From positions 1-64,000 of the forward strand of contig NZ_JAKSXZ010000040.1 in NCBI RefSeq assembly GCF_022829465.1: DNA of 64,000 nucleotides. Direction: 5' to 3'. The notes under the pieces were generated by a model that was not told the origin of the DNA, searched no databases, and saw only the letters and a list, made by a program, of their open reading frames with translations. The stretch comes from Methylobacterium sp. J-067 (GTDB lineage: Bacteria; Pseudomonadota; Alphaproteobacteria; Rhizobiales; Beijerinckiaceae). The position numbers and the translations under genes are program-made. Below, in pieces: positions 1 to 9,602 of this stretch; positions within the stretch are counted from its first letter, which is position 1; every line of letters begins with the position of its first letter.

Positions 1-107
1 AGAGCCCCGCCTTTTTTGTTTGCGGGCGCGGTCGAGCGCGAAGGTCGGCGCGCGCTGACGGACCTAAACTCACGAGGAGAGGTTGGTTTTGATCCAGGAG
101 GACGCTG

Positions 108-317
108 ATGCCTGACGAACCAATCCCGCCCGCACCAGTCCGCACCGAGGACCTGGCCGTCACCGAGTATGACGCGGGACACCGCGTCAGGGGAGATGAA
201 CGGGGGGTTCCAGCTGCTGAGTCTGCTCTGCCGACGAACGACGAGGCACCGGAGGTCGGCTTATCGCAGAAGGGCGACGGCGAGGACGCGGTCGTGAAAC
301 GCGAAACCGAAATCTGA
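108..317 (+). CDS. Small acidic hypothetical protein
   Basis: A 69-residue hydrophilic protein rich in Asp, Glu and Pro, with no signal peptide, membrane segment or recognisable domain, probably disordered. The start is well supported: AGGAGG at 96-101 lies six bases before the ATG. The next small gene begins 12 bases after its stop, so the two probably share a transcript. I do not recognise the family. Composition resembles short low-complexity proteins common in Methylobacterium, which is an impression and not a match. Confidence 0.6.
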   Translation: MPDEPIPPAPVRTEDLAVTEYDAGHRVRGDERGVPAAESALPTNDEAPEVGLSQKGDGEDAVVKRETEI

Positions 318-328
318 GGACGCATAGT

Positions 329-505
329 ATGGCCGATCAGCCGACCGACACACAGGCTCAGCGGATGCCGCAGGGCAAACCGAAGAGTGAAGGACTGGCC
401 AACAGCCCCCAAGATACGGCGACCGGCACAGTGAAGCCGCAGGATGGTCCGATGGAGCGACCAGGTACGGAAGCCGAAGAAGAAGCGCAGCGCGAGAAGC
501 GGTGA
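329..505 (+). CDS. 58-residue hydrophilic hypothetical protein
   Basis: ATG at 329 is preceded by GAGGA at 316-320, a good ribosome-binding site that overlaps the stop of the upstream gene. The product (begins MADQPTDTQAQRMPQ, ends EEAQREKR) is polar, Gln/Pro/Glu-rich and probably disordered. It resembles its upstream neighbour in composition, and the pair looks like a two-gene operon. No function can be assigned. The gene call rests on the start signal and continuous frame. Confidence 0.55.
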   Translation: MADQPTDTQAQRMPQGKPKSEGLANSPQDTATGTVKPQDGPMERPGTEAEEEAQREKR

Positions 506-695
506 CAACCAGCTGGCGAGGCGGCGGGCGGTTTGGCGCAAGGCGCGCAAGCAGGCGCGGCGCTCAGCCTCGTCCAATTCGGGGCGAAATGGCCTCCCGG
601 CGTCGGCGGGGGCGATCATCGGCGCCTCGCCGGGGTGAGTTGGGGGTTTCGAGGGTTTTGGGGGTCTGTTTCAGCCGCTACACGCAAACTGTCAT

Positions 696-1949
696 GTGTG
701 CGTGCCTGTGCGCTCGGATGCCTCCGGCACCTTCAACCGTCTGACCGGCTCCGCGTCCCCCGAAGCCGCTGCCCTCGCCCGGCGGGCGCAGGAACTCGGC
801 CTGCCGGTTCGAGCCGCCGAGATCTCGGATAGCCCCCTCCTGCGCGGGGCCGACACGGCGCTCTCCAAGGTGCCGGGCATGGGCTACGGCGGTATCGACG
901 CCGCAAAGCAGGCGGCCCTGAACGGCCAGATCGCCGGCCTGATGGGTGAGAACGGGACGAAGATCACCCCGGCCCTGATGCAGTCCGCCAAGACCCGCCT
1001 CGGGCAGACCTTCGACCGGATCGAGAAGAACACCTGGGTCCGACAGGACAACGAGTTCGCCGGGGACCTACAGACCATCTTCCGGGATGCCTCGGAGGCC
1101 TTGGACGCCAACCAGCTCGGGAAGCTGCAGAAGGTGTTCCGGGGCATCCAGGGCAAGTTCGACCCGGCGACGAGTGAGATGGAGGGCTCGGCCTACCAGA
1201 ACCTCACCCGCAAGGGCTCGCCCCTCGACCTCATGCAGGGTGGCGACGACTCCTCGCTCTCGCACTTCGCGGGGCGGCTGAAGACCGCCCTCACCGGAGC
1301 GTTCGAGCGGTCCGCCCCCGACGACCTCGCGGCCGAGTTGCGCCAAGCCCGCAACCAGTACCGCGTCATGAAGGTGGTCGAGCCGCTGGTACAGGACACG
1401 GGCGGCAGCATCGACCCGGCGGCTTTCCGGGCGGCGGTCGCGAAGGCCACGGACGGCATGGCCTACGGGCGCGGCGGCGACCTCGCGGACCTCGCTCGGG
1501 TGGCGCAGGCCTTCGGGCCACGCGAGGGTGGAGGCGCAACCGCTTCTCGGGACACGCTCGGGATGGCGGCTAAGATCGCCGCGCTGACCGGCGGGGCCGC
1601 GACGACGGCGGCTGGCCTCAAGAGTGTCGCCCCTGCCCTCACGGCCGCAGCCGCGGGCTATGCAGTCCCGAGCCTCGGCAGTGCGGCGGCAGGCTTCGCG
1701 GGCGGCAGGATCGCCAGCCAGGTGCTCCGCTCTCCGGCGCTGACGAACCGCCTCATCGATCAGGCGCTCGGCACGGGGCAGGCAGGGCCCGTGAACAGGC
1801 TGCTGGGTGCCGCGTCACGCTCCGCGCCCGAGACCGTCGCGCCGCTCTACCTGCGGGTCCAGCCGGCGGCCAACGACGACAGCAAGGGCAACCGGCTCGC
1901 GGAATTCCTCGCGAGCCGGACGCCGCAGCGCGCCGGAATGCTCCCCTAG
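696..1949 (+). pseudogene. N-terminally truncated phage virion/DNA-injection-like protein
   Basis: The frame is open from 639 (after TGA at 636-638), but the only early start is a GTG at 696 with no ribosome-binding site. About 417 residues remain, beginning in mid-domain. The region reading LGLPVRAAEISDSP followed by LSKVPG resembles the conserved helical part of large phage internal-virion or DNA-transfer proteins, and an Ala/Gly-rich hydrophobic stretch lies near residues 285-335. I infer a decayed prophage gene that lost its N-terminal half. No other structural phage genes follow. It could still be expressed as a short protein. The family assignment is tentative. Confidence 0.45.
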
Positions 1950-2188
1950 GCCCGACCGTAGACGACCAGCCGCCAGAGTGCCGCGCCGATGATGAAGAAC
2001 GACGCGATACCGATGGTGATGCCGAAGCTGACCCAATGCCGAGCGTCGAGAACGGCGAGCATGAAGGCGATGCCACATGCGATCACGGCCAAGGAGAACC
2101 AGAGCCAAAACCGTTCATCAGCGCGCTTGGACAGCCCCGGCCACAGGGGCGGTCTCTCGTCATTGGCGGGCTCGGGCGGCGTCATCAA
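1946..2188 (-). CDS. Small two-helix membrane protein
   Basis: An 80-residue protein with a polar proline-rich N-terminus (about 1-27) and two predicted transmembrane helices (about 28-47 and 52-75) joined by a short DARHW-containing loop. No known domain is recognised. Its stop codon overlaps the end of the convergent phage-like gene by four bases. The membrane character and clean frame support a real gene. The job is unknown. Confidence 0.6.
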   Translation of the reverse strand: MMTPPEPANDERPPLWPGLSKRADERFWLWFSLAVIACGIAFMLAVLDARHWVSFGITIGIASFFIIGAALWRLVVYGRA

Positions 2189-2445
2189 CTCAACATGGCG
2201 GTGCAGCCTGCGGGTGTCGAGGCAGCCAGCAGGGCGGGATCAAGCAATCGAGAAAATGTGGCCCTTGCAGGGATGCAGTTCCATCAGAAGCACGATCCAT
2301 CGCCCGCGAGGCATTTCGCTGCATCGGCAAGGCATTGCATAGCGAATAGCTCAGCGAGTGCTGTCGCAGAAGGTCAGAAACCGGGGACATTTATGCAACG
2401 TGTTGCACGCCTCTCTGTTGACGGTCAGCTTCTCGGAGTGAGCCG

Positions 2446-2781
2446 ATGCTGACCAGGACCGCGATCTACGAGGGTACCGTTCGCGACGGCCGGGAGGACG
2501 AGTTCTTCCACCGGGTCAGGGACGAGCTGGAGCCATTCTGGCGTCGTTTCCCTGGCGTGCTCGCTGTGCGGGTGCAGCGCTTGGTCTCCAAGGATGACGA
2601 CGCGCGACCGATTGCGATGATCCTTGAGATGGATTTTCCTGATCAGGCGGCGTTGGACGCCTGCCTCGCCTCATCGATCCGTCCCGAGTCGCATGCCGCC
2701 ACCGAAGCGGTGATGAAGATGTTCGATGGTCGCTTCTATCACCTAGTGAGCGAGGCACGGACCCTACTGTCAGAAGGATGA
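2446..2781 (+). CDS. Dimeric alpha/beta-barrel (EthD/ABM-like) protein
   Basis: A 111-residue soluble protein. The pattern (beta strand TAIYEGTVRDG, a helix with HRVRDELEPFWRRFPGV, a strand with VRVQRL, another with AMILEMDF, and a C-terminal helix) fits the ferredoxin-like dimeric alpha/beta-barrel fold of EthD/ABM proteins, which bind small ligands or haem or act as small monooxygenases. The DGREDEF turn near residue 13 is typical. It appears monocistronic. Substrate is unknown; the assignment is at fold level only. Confidence 0.6.
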   Translation: MLTRTAIYEGTVRDGREDEFFHRVRDELEPFWRRFPGVLAVRVQRLVSKDDDARPIAMILEMDFPDQAALDACLASSIRPESHAATEAVMKMFDGRFYHLVSEARTLLSEG

Positions 2782-3241
2782 GCTTCCCTCTCGACTGATC
2801 AGGAACGAGAACCAAAGCTCCCTAAGATCCTGGGGGATGTACGACCCCGCTGGATCTCGTATGGCTACGGTAGGCCATCCACCGCATCACCCGCCATGCC
2901 GATCCGGCACGAACGCGGCTTCTGCTGCGCTGGCGGGCTTTCGATTGGCGCAGGAGGGCAGTGGGTTAAAACCGGTCGGAGAGAAACCGTCCTACGTGGC
3001 ACCCACTTCACATGATGACGCCCGACAAAAACACCTGCGAGGCGCTGATCGACGGCAATTGGACGCTTATGCCCGTCGCCGAAGCGCACATCCATCACCG
3101 TGCCGAGAAGAAGCGCTGATCCCGGTGCGTATGGCAGTCGAACCGCCGGCAGAGACTGCGTCACGCTAGCCCGGCAGCCGACCAGCAGGAACGAGCCATC
3201 AAGGCGGCGCTTGTCTCAGCATCCATCAGAGCGAGGCAGTG
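2782..3241. other. Stretch without a convincing gene
   Basis: The only candidate is a 35-codon plus-strand frame at 3012-3119 (starts MMTPDKNTCE) without a ribosome-binding site. Longer frames here on both strands have compositions typical of chance frames in GC-rich DNA. No terminator hairpin with a T run was seen. Confidence 0.4.
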
Positions 3242-3418
3242 ATGCGCGTGTTTCAGATCCGCCAGCAGGTGACGGGTGCGATCCTCTGGACAGGCGCCGC
3301 ATCAGGGCCGATTGCCGCCTTGGGCGCCATGGCGCACGAGGCGGGCTATTACGACCACAGTGACCTGCCTGAACACATCAGGGCGGGTGGCTTACACGCC
3401 GAAGAAGTTAGGGTCTGA
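3242..3418 (+). CDS. 58-residue hypothetical protein
   Basis: Reads MRVFQIRQQVTGAILWTG and ends IRAGGLHAEEVRV. The layout, a strand-turn-strand with I-x-W followed by a short helix containing ALGAMAHEAGY, is that of a compact all-in-one small domain, and similar short proteins are familiar from Methylobacterium genomes. An in-frame GTG lies directly before the ATG. No strong ribosome-binding site is visible. Function unknown. Confidence 0.45.
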   Translation: MRVFQIRQQVTGAILWTGAASGPIAALGAMAHEAGYYDHSDLPEHIRAGGLHAEEVRV

Positions 3419-3679
3419 CGAACTGCGCCTTGGCCGACTGTGAAGGGGCATGTGCAACGTGTTGCACGCTATCGGGGCGTGATATCGATGCCCCGCTGTC
3501 TGCTCCGATCCAAGGCCAAGCGACGGGGCGGCTGTTGTGTACTTATCGCCGAACCATAATGCAGAACGGCTTTGTTCCGCAATAGATCGACAATTTTAAA
3601 CTTTTTTACTAACAAGCACCGCCATATATGTAAAATTGCCGTGATCGAATTATCTGATTGAGTACCCTTAGCGGCTCAG

Positions 3680-5302
3680 ATGAGCAACATCAATTGGAGA
3701 TTAAGTATTTATGTTTACACGTTCAGGCTAAGGAGAACCGCTCGCGAGAACGCTGTGCCTTGGTCCCACCTTAGATTGCGGTCCTTTCGCTCGGCCAAGA
3801 TGTGGATCGCCTTAAGCGTCGTCGCGCCCTTCGGCATGCTCGCCGTCTCAGGCTTCATGTTGTTTGATCTTAGGCAGGACGCTTGGGAACGAGCCGAACA
3901 GACATCGAAGAACCTGCTGCAAGTTCTTGAGCGCGACATCGCCCGCAATGTGGAGATGTACGACCTCTCGCTTCAGTCCGCCGTGGAAAACTCCAGGGCT
4001 CCGGGAGTTGCAGAGGTCGACGCGAAACTGCGCCAGCTCATCCTGTTTGATCGTGCCGCTACCGCTCGCGACATGGGTGTGATGCTCGTTATCGATGAGC
4101 GCGGTGATATCGTCGCCGATCTTGATGCCATGCCCCCACGTGGGGGTAACTACGCGGATCGCGAGTACTTTCAGGTTCACAAGTCTCGCGCTGGCCTCAG
4201 CCTCTACGTCGGACGCCCCATCGTCTCACGCCTGACCGGCGAACGGATGCTCCCCTTCAGCCGTCGCATCAGCAAGTCGGACGGCACCTTCGGCGGAGTC
4301 GTCCTTGGCAGCGTGAAACTATCTTACTTCACAAACCTGTTCCGTCAGCTTGATCTAGGTCGGGATGGCGCGATCAATTTGTACCTCGATGATGGCACGC
4401 GCCTCATGCGTCATCCCTTCAACGAGGCTGATATTGGCGTGAACATCGCAGTTAGCCCAACCTTCCGCGGCTTCCTGCGTGAACACAGTGGCAGTTTCAT
4501 ACAAACCTCTGTGCGTGACGGGGTAGAGCGACACTACACCTTCACGCGGATCGGCAGCCTGCCGCTGATCCTGAACGTCGCCCTCGCCACGAACGAGATC
4601 GAGGCTGAATGGCGGGCAAAGGCAATCGTGATTGGCAGCATGGTGTTGGTGCTATGTGGCCTGACCGTCGTGCTGTCTCTTCTGTTCGGACGTGAGCTGC
4701 GCCGTCGTGAGGCCATGGAGGCCGAACTCGAACGCCTGTCTCAAACGGATGCCCTAACCGGCCTACCGAACCGGCGAGCTTTCGATACGGCAGGCTCTCG
4801 CGCCTGGGAGCAGGGGCGGCGCGACTATGCCCCCCTTTCGTTGCTGATTATTGATGCCGACCACTTCAAGCGGTTCAACGACCGGTATGGGCATCAGGTC
4901 GGAGACGAGGTGCTCAAGGGCCTTGCGCGGTGCCTATCAGCGAGCGTGCACAGGCCCAACGATCTAGTCTGTCGGGTCGGGGGAGAGGAATTTGCGATCC
5001 TCATGCCCGACACCGATCAGGCAGGCGCATTGCGGATCGCAGAGAAAGCTCACGCTGAAATTGCTACCTTATCGATTGGCTCAACGGGCATCGGCGCTGG
5101 TGCGATTACGGTGAGCATCGGACTTGCCGTCGTCATCCCGAGCGAGGCGGACAGCACGTCGATGATGGCGCTCTATCGCTTCGCCGACGCCGCGCTCTAC
5201 GAAGCCAAAACAGGGGGGCGCAACCAAACTCGCTGTGCGCGGTCACAGGGCATCGCAGCGGTTTCGCAGAAGCCACAGCTTCTGATCGTAGGAAGCGCTT
5301 AG
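3680..5302 (+). CDS. Membrane diguanylate cyclase with periplasmic sensor domain
   Basis: A 540-residue protein predicted to make cyclic di-GMP from two GTP at the inner membrane. Order: a basic N-terminus, TM1 at about 41-63, a periplasmic Cache-like sensor at about 64-312 (with DREYFQVHK and RPIVSRLTG segments typical of dCache/PAS-like sensors), TM2 at about 315-337, then a GGDEF domain from about 350. The active-site loop is GGEEF (434-438) with SQTDALTGLPNRRAF at the domain entrance, and RPND at 425-428 sits exactly five residues before it, matching the RxxD inhibitory I-site, so product feedback is likely. No EAL domain. The ligand is unknown. The start codon lacks a clear ribosome-binding site. 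Confidence 0.9.
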   Translation: MSNINWRLSIYVYTFRLRRTARENAVPWSHLRLRSFRSAKMWIALSVVAPFGMLAVSGFMLFDLRQDAWERAEQTSKNLLQVLERDIARNVEMYDLSLQSAVENSRAPGVAEVDAKLRQLILFDRAATARDMGVMLVIDERGDIVADLDAMPPRGGNYADREYFQVHKSRAGLSLYVGRPIVSRLTGERMLPFSRRISKSDGTFGGVVLGSVKLSYFTNLFRQLDLGRDGAINLYLDDGTRLMRHPFNEADIGVNIAVSPTFRGFLREHSGSFIQTSVRDGVERHYTFTRIGSLPLILNVALATNEIEAEWRAKAIVIGSMVLVLCGLTVVLSLLFGRELRRREAMEAELERLSQTDALTGLPNRRAFDTAGSRAWEQGRRDYAPLSLLIIDADHFKRFNDRYGHQVGDEVLKGLARCLSASVHRPNDLVCRVGGEEFAILMPDTDQAGALRIAEKAHAEIATLSIGSTGIGAGAITVSIGLAVVIPSEADSTSMMALYRFADAALYEAKTGGRNQTRCARSQGIAAVSQKPQLLIVGSA

Positions 5303-5394
5303 CCGGTCGGTATCCGGGCCAGCCTGGCAACTCGATGCGGATCGCTGGTACCACAGGCATCAGCGCTTGACCCCCAGCACCGCACCATTCCACC

Positions 5395-5822
5395 ATGCCG
5401 ATCCGGCGCGAGCACCGCTTCTTCTACCCCATCGACTGGCCGCAGCTGTCGGCGGTGATCCGTTTCCGGCGCGCTAAGAGCCGCTGTGAGGCCTGCGGGC
5501 GTCCGCATGGGGAACCGTCTGGCACCTCGGAGATGGCCGCAGGTGGGACGCGCAGGCCGGTTCCTGGCGCGACGGCGTGGGCCGTGTCATCTGCCTCGCC
5601 GTTGGGGAGGACGACGTGCTGGGCTCCGTCCGAACGACGCGGGTGGTTCTAGCTGCAACTCACCGTAATCACGACACCGCCGACAACCGGGACGTGAACC
5701 TCATGGCGGTCTGCCAGCGGTGCCACATGAACCACGACCGGCCGGAGCATAAGCGGCGGCGGTGGCGAACCCTGTTCCGGCGGAAGGCGTCGGGCGACCT
5801 GTTCGGCGGGCCTTACCGATAG
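5395..5822 (+). pseudogene. HNH endonuclease-like gene with a frameshift
   Basis: The N-terminal part (MPIRREHRFFYPIDWPQL, then CEACGRPHG) is read in one frame and the C-terminal part (TVWHLGDG through AVCQRCHMNHD and RRRWRTLFRRKASGDLF) in another. The switch falls in the GGGG run at 5509-5512: adding one G gives an unbroken protein of about 142 residues with two CxxC zinc knuckles and an NHD...NL...CHMNHD HNH-type core. The single lost base is either a real inactivating mutation or a homopolymer sequencing error. The family is a small stand-alone HNH nuclease; its biological role is not known. Confidence 0.7.
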
Positions 5823-5873
5823 GACGGTACCGTTGCGGTCGTATTTGCTGACCGCTTGGGGTGGAAAACGGCC

Positions 5874-5910
5874 CGTCCGCTTCACAGTTGATGGAACTGT
5901 GAAGCGGACG
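5874..5910. repeat. Perfect 16-bp inverted repeat, copy 1 of a palindromic element
   Basis: CGTCCGCTTCACAGTT and its exact reverse complement flank a five-base loop (GATGG). The outer part of the arms and the flanks (GCCCGTCCGCTTC ... GAAGCGGAC, then TTCG) recur at 10723-10757 with a different inner stem, so this is a repeat family with variable hairpin tips and not a one-off terminator. There is no T run. Confidence 0.7.
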
Positions 5911-6289
5911 TTCGGCTCCGGCAGATAGAGGGGTCACCAACGCCCGTGATTACGCGGCGCGAACTATGACTTTGTAACATTCACCCATTGCTATTGGGTG
6001 CTCGCAATAACTCACAGGCTTAAGGCCACGCCTGGAAAGTGAGTAAAAGCAAAGTCGGCTTTTTCGGCTACCTTCCGTGCTTTTAGATCGGCTTTCCGCG
6101 ACTGTTAGATAGAGCCGGCCCGCGCAACTCGCTTCAGCGCAGGATGACGTTCGGAGACAGAATAAACGACGCGTCCATGTAGCCGGCGAGCTGGGGTTTA
6201 TCACCTCATAATCTTGGCTGCGGCTGACCGTCCAGAAGTGCCACCGGGCCCCGCAACAGTGTAAGTTGCAGGGCCTCGCGATCAGGAGG
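5911..6289. other. Intergenic stretch, no gene seen
   Basis: A lower-GC spacer between the HNH fragment and the symporter gene. An 84-codon minus-strand frame at 5950-6204 has Ser/Arg/Cys-rich content unlike a protein and no start signal. Nothing else is supported. Confidence 0.35.
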
Positions 6290-7873
6290 CTAAATTGCGG
6301 AAGGCATTGCTGCCTCCGGCACCGACTTCCGGTCCAACACCGAAACGAGGAATGCCGTCAGGAATGCCAAAGGCATCGTCACAATCGTGGGCGGATCGAT
6401 CGGGAAGATCGGTGAGGCATTTCCGAGCACCTTTACCCAGACCGGCGGCCCCAGGACCGTCAGCGTCACCGCCAGGACGAGGCCGGTCACGCCGCCTGCG
6501 AGGGCCCCACGCGTCGTCAGGCCGTTCCAGTACAGGGCCAGGATCAACAGCGGCAGAGTCGAGGCACAGCTCACTGCGTAGGCAAGGCTGATCATGTAGG
6601 CCACGTTCTGCGTCTGGAAGGCGATGCCCAGCAGGACCGACAGGATGCCTAGCCCGACCGTCGCCATGCGCGACACCCGGATCTCGCTCCGCTCCGTCGC
6701 CCGGCCCCGGCCAATGATGCGGGCATAGAGATCGTGGGAGACCGCCGAGGCGCCGGTCAGGGTCAGCCCCGCCACCACCGCAAGGATCGTGGCGAATGCC
6801 ACCGCCGAGACGAGGCCCATGAGCGTATCGCCGCCGAGCGCGTGGGCGAGGTGGATCGTCGCCATGTTGCCGCCGCCGCGGATCGCGCCCTTGGCGTCGA
6901 GGTAGGCCGAATCGCCCGCGACGATCGCCAGCGCCCCGAAGCCGAGCACAAAGATCAGGGCAAAGAACCCGCTCTGGCACATCACCGCCCAGAACACCGA
7001 GACACGGGCGGCGCGGGCATCCGGCACGGTGAAGAAGCGCATCAGCACATGCGGAAGGCCGGAGGTGCCGAGCATCAGGGTCATGCCCAGCGAGACCGAC
7101 TGCCAGACGCTGCCCGAATAGACCTGGGGCATCATGATCGCCTCGTGGCGCGGGTGAACGGCGAGCGCCTTAGCCACCAGGGCGTTGTAGTCGAAGCCGA
7201 ACCTCGCCAGCACGAGGAGCGAGATCGCGACACCGGCGGTCAGCAGGAGCATCGCCTTGATGATCTGCACCCAGGTCGTCGCGACCATCCCGCCGAACAT
7301 GACGTAGCAGATCATCAGCACGCCAACGAGGATCTGCGCGTAAAGATAATCGAGCCCGAACAGGAGCCGAATTAACTGCCCCGCCCCGACCATCTGGGCG
7401 ATGAGGTAGAACATCACGATGATGAGCGTCGCCACCGCCGTGAAGATGCGGATCGGCGTCTCCGACAGCCGGGTGGAGAGGACGTCGGCCACCGTATAGC
7501 GGCCGAGCTTCCGCAGGCGCTCCGCCACGAGGAACACCACGAAGGGCAGGCCGGTGGCATAGCCCACGGCGAAGATCAGCCCATCGAAGCCGGAGGAGCA
7601 GATCAGCCCGGCGAGACCGAGCAGGGCGCCCGCCGAGACGAGATCGCCCGCCAGCGCGACACCGTTCTGGAAGCCGGAGATCTGACCCCCGGCCGCGTAG
7701 AACTGGTCCGCCGAAGTGGCGCGCCGCGCGGCCCAGTAGGTAATGCCGAGCGTCACAAGGACGATGGCGATGAACATCGTCACGGCGGTGACGTTCACGC
7801 CGTCGGACCCGGCGGCGTAGGCCGGCGTCGCGGCGGCCAGGAGGGGAAGGGCGGGCAGCAGGAATCTGCGCAT
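6290..7873 (-). CDS. actP: Sodium:solute symporter, acetate permease (ActP) type
   Basis: A 527-residue inner-membrane protein of the SSS family with an N-terminal signal-like segment (ending PAYAAG) and about 13 hydrophobic helices. The FYAAGGQISGFQNGVALAGD region near residues 57-76 is the hallmark of the ActP branch, which takes up acetate and other short monocarboxylates with sodium. The start lies 13 bases after the small partner gene, the usual order in this family. The operon also holds an Old Yellow Enzyme homologue upstream, so the true substrate may be an unsaturated monocarboxylate; that part is inference. Confidence 0.88.
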   Translation of the reverse strand: MRRFLLPALPLLAAATPAYAAGSDGVNVTAVTMFIAIVLVTLGITYWAARRATSADQFYAAGGQISGFQNGVALAGDLVSAGALLGLAGLICSSGFDGLIFAVGYATGLPFVVFLVAERLRKLGRYTVADVLSTRLSETPIRIFTAVATLIIVMFYLIAQMVGAGQLIRLLFGLDYLYAQILVGVLMICYVMFGGMVATTWVQIIKAMLLLTAGVAISLLVLARFGFDYNALVAKALAVHPRHEAIMMPQVYSGSVWQSVSLGMTLMLGTSGLPHVLMRFFTVPDARAARVSVFWAVMCQSGFFALIFVLGFGALAIVAGDSAYLDAKGAIRGGGNMATIHLAHALGGDTLMGLVSAVAFATILAVVAGLTLTGASAVSHDLYARIIGRGRATERSEIRVSRMATVGLGILSVLLGIAFQTQNVAYMISLAYAVSCASTLPLLILALYWNGLTTRGALAGGVTGLVLAVTLTVLGPPVWVKVLGNASPIFPIDPPTIVTMPLAFLTAFLVSVLDRKSVPEAAMPSAI

Positions 7874-7886
7874 GGCCTCGGGCTCC

Positions 7887-8150
7887 TTAGCGCGCGGTGA
7901 GGCGGTTGGCCGTCAGGACGTAGAGCCCCGTCAACACCATCGTCGACAGGATGACGAGCAGGCCGCCGACGGTCGCCACCGTCACGGCCATGCCCGGCGC
8001 GATGGGGCGGGTCATCGTCGCCGGGGAGACGATGAAGGTCCCCACGAAGGTGCCGTAGATCAGGGTCTGGATGAGGGCCATGATCCAGCCGAGCCGGGCC
8101 TGCGGCAGGTCGTTGTTCGGCGTGTACGGCGTGGGTCTGTCTGCTGACAT
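7887..8150 (-). CDS. Small two-helix partner of ActP-type symporter (DUF485-like)
   Basis: An 87-residue protein with two transmembrane helices (about 22-42 and 53-80) and a short polar N-terminus. Position directly upstream of the actP-type gene and the topology match the DUF485/YjcH-like proteins that accompany ActP symporters. Sequence similarity to DUF485 itself is weak by eye, so the call leans on context. It probably assists or stabilises the transporter. Confidence 0.65.
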   Translation of the reverse strand: MSADRPTPYTPNNDLPQARLGWIMALIQTLIYGTFVGTFIVSPATMTRPIAPGMAVTVATVGGLLVILSTMVLTGLYVLTANRLTAR

Positions 8151-8211
8151 GGGTCGATCCTCGGCTGGGGAATAGATCTCACAAAAATAACGAAGCTTAT
8201 TCGGCGGCCTT

Positions 8212-9351
8212 CTAAGTGTTATCGGTCACGATTCGACCGAATCCGTTGTTGACACGGCTGCGCTGATACTTGTTGAGCCAGGTGCTGAACTGGACCGGCA
8301 GCATGTCGTAGGGGCGCTCCTCACCAAGCACCATGGCCGCGTAGACGGGCCAATGCGGGTTCGCGAGCATCGGGCGGCCGAGCATGACGAGATCGACATG
8401 CCCGTCCTTGACGATGGCGTCGGCGTAGACCGGGTCGGCGAGGTTCCAGTTCGCGGCCGCGAGGACGCCGGCCTCCTCGCGGATGCGCCGCGCCGCCGGG
8501 ACCATGAAGCCTTCCTCGTCCCACGGCGTCTGAGCGCGGCCCGAGTTGCCGCCGAAGGAGACATCCACGAGGTCGAGGCCGCGGGGTGCGAGGAGGCGGG
8601 CGAGTTCCACGGACTCGTCCACCGTCTGCCCGCCGGGGGCGAACTCGGTGACGCCGAAGCGCATCGAGAGCGGCAGGCTCTCGGGCCATTCCAAGCGCAC
8701 GGCCTCGCAGACCTCCATGAGGAGGCGACTGCGGCCGGTGAAGTCGCCGCCGTATTCGTCGATGCGCTTGTTGGCGAGCGGCGAGAAGAAGCTCGACAGG
8801 AGGAAGCCGTGGGCGCAGTGGATCTCCAGCCACCGGAACCCGGCCTCCCGCGCCCGCCGGGCGGAGTCGGCGTATTGCCGGGTCACCGTACGGATGTCCT
8901 CATGGGTCATCGCCTTCGGCACGCGCGGCATGTTCCCGCCGAATGCCTCGGCGGAGGGGCCGATCACCTCCCACTGGTCGGGGTGGTCGTCCGGCAGGTG
9001 GCCGCCGCCCTTCCACGGCGGCTCGACGCAGCCGCGCCGTCCCGTATGGCCGAGCTGGATGCCCGGCACCGAGCCGACAGAGGAGACGAACCGAGCTATA
9101 CGCGCCAGCGCCTCGCCCTGCGCGTCGTTCCAGATGCCCGCGCATTGGGTGGACATCCGGCCCTCGGGCGCGACGGCCGCCTGCTCGACCACAACCATGG
9201 CCGCGCCGCCCGCCGCCTTAGAGCCGAGATGCGCCAGATGCCAATCGTTCACGAGCCCGTCGGGTGACGAGAACTGGGTCATTGGCGAGACTGCGATGCG
9301 GTTGCGCAGGGTGACATCGCGGACTTTGAGTTCGCTGAACAGTGAGGACAT
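8212..9351 (-). CDS. Old Yellow Enzyme family NADPH:flavin oxidoreductase (YqjM/NamA-like)
   Basis: A 379-residue FMN-dependent TIM barrel that reduces activated C=C bonds of enones or nitro compounds. Seen: SPMTQFSS near residue 25, QLGHTGRRG near 100, EIHCAHGFLLSSFFSPLAN with the substrate-binding His pair, ANKRIDEYGG, and MLGRPMLANPHW at the phosphate-binding end. In YqjM-type enzymes the residue after SPM is usually a redox-tuning Cys; here it is Thr25. The gene is 61 bases upstream of the small membrane gene and actP, forming a likely operon, and divergent from an AraC regulator at 9603. Confidence 0.9.
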   Translation of the reverse strand: MSSLFSELKVRDVTLRNRIAVSPMTQFSSPDGLVNDWHLAHLGSKAAGGAAMVVVEQAAVAPEGRMSTQCAGIWNDAQGEALARIARFVSSVGSVPGIQLGHTGRRGCVEPPWKGGGHLPDDHPDQWEVIGPSAEAFGGNMPRVPKAMTHEDIRTVTRQYADSARRAREAGFRWLEIHCAHGFLLSSFFSPLANKRIDEYGGDFTGRSRLLMEVCEAVRLEWPESLPLSMRFGVTEFAPGGQTVDESVELARLLAPRGLDLVDVSFGGNSGRAQTPWDEEGFMVPAARRIREEAGVLAAANWNLADPVYADAIVKDGHVDLVMLGRPMLANPHWPVYAAMVLGEERPYDMLPVQFSTWLNKYQRSRVNNGFGRIVTDNT

Positions 9352-9602
9352 CGCGATCTCTCTTCACGCCCGCTGCATCCAACAAGACATTCTGCTGGAG
9401 ATGCGAGCTGCCTGCTCGAAATTAAGCCAACCAAATCGCGCATCGTGCAGTCGAACGCTGCAACCCTCGTCATTTATGATTTGATTGGTCCCTATCTTGC
9501 CCGTAGCTTCGGGCAACGTCGTTCCAAATTCACGCCAATTTCGAACAGATTCCAGACAGCGTTCAGCAAGGGAACGGTGGGGTATGGGGTGAGAGGTCGG
9601 AC

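Noticed and set aside
3012..3119. 35-codon plus-strand frame
   Set aside because: No ribosome-binding site and no conserved-looking structure; could be real but cannot be supported.
5950..6204. 84-codon minus-strand frame
   Set aside because: Ser/Arg/Cys-rich, no start signal, in a low-GC spacer.
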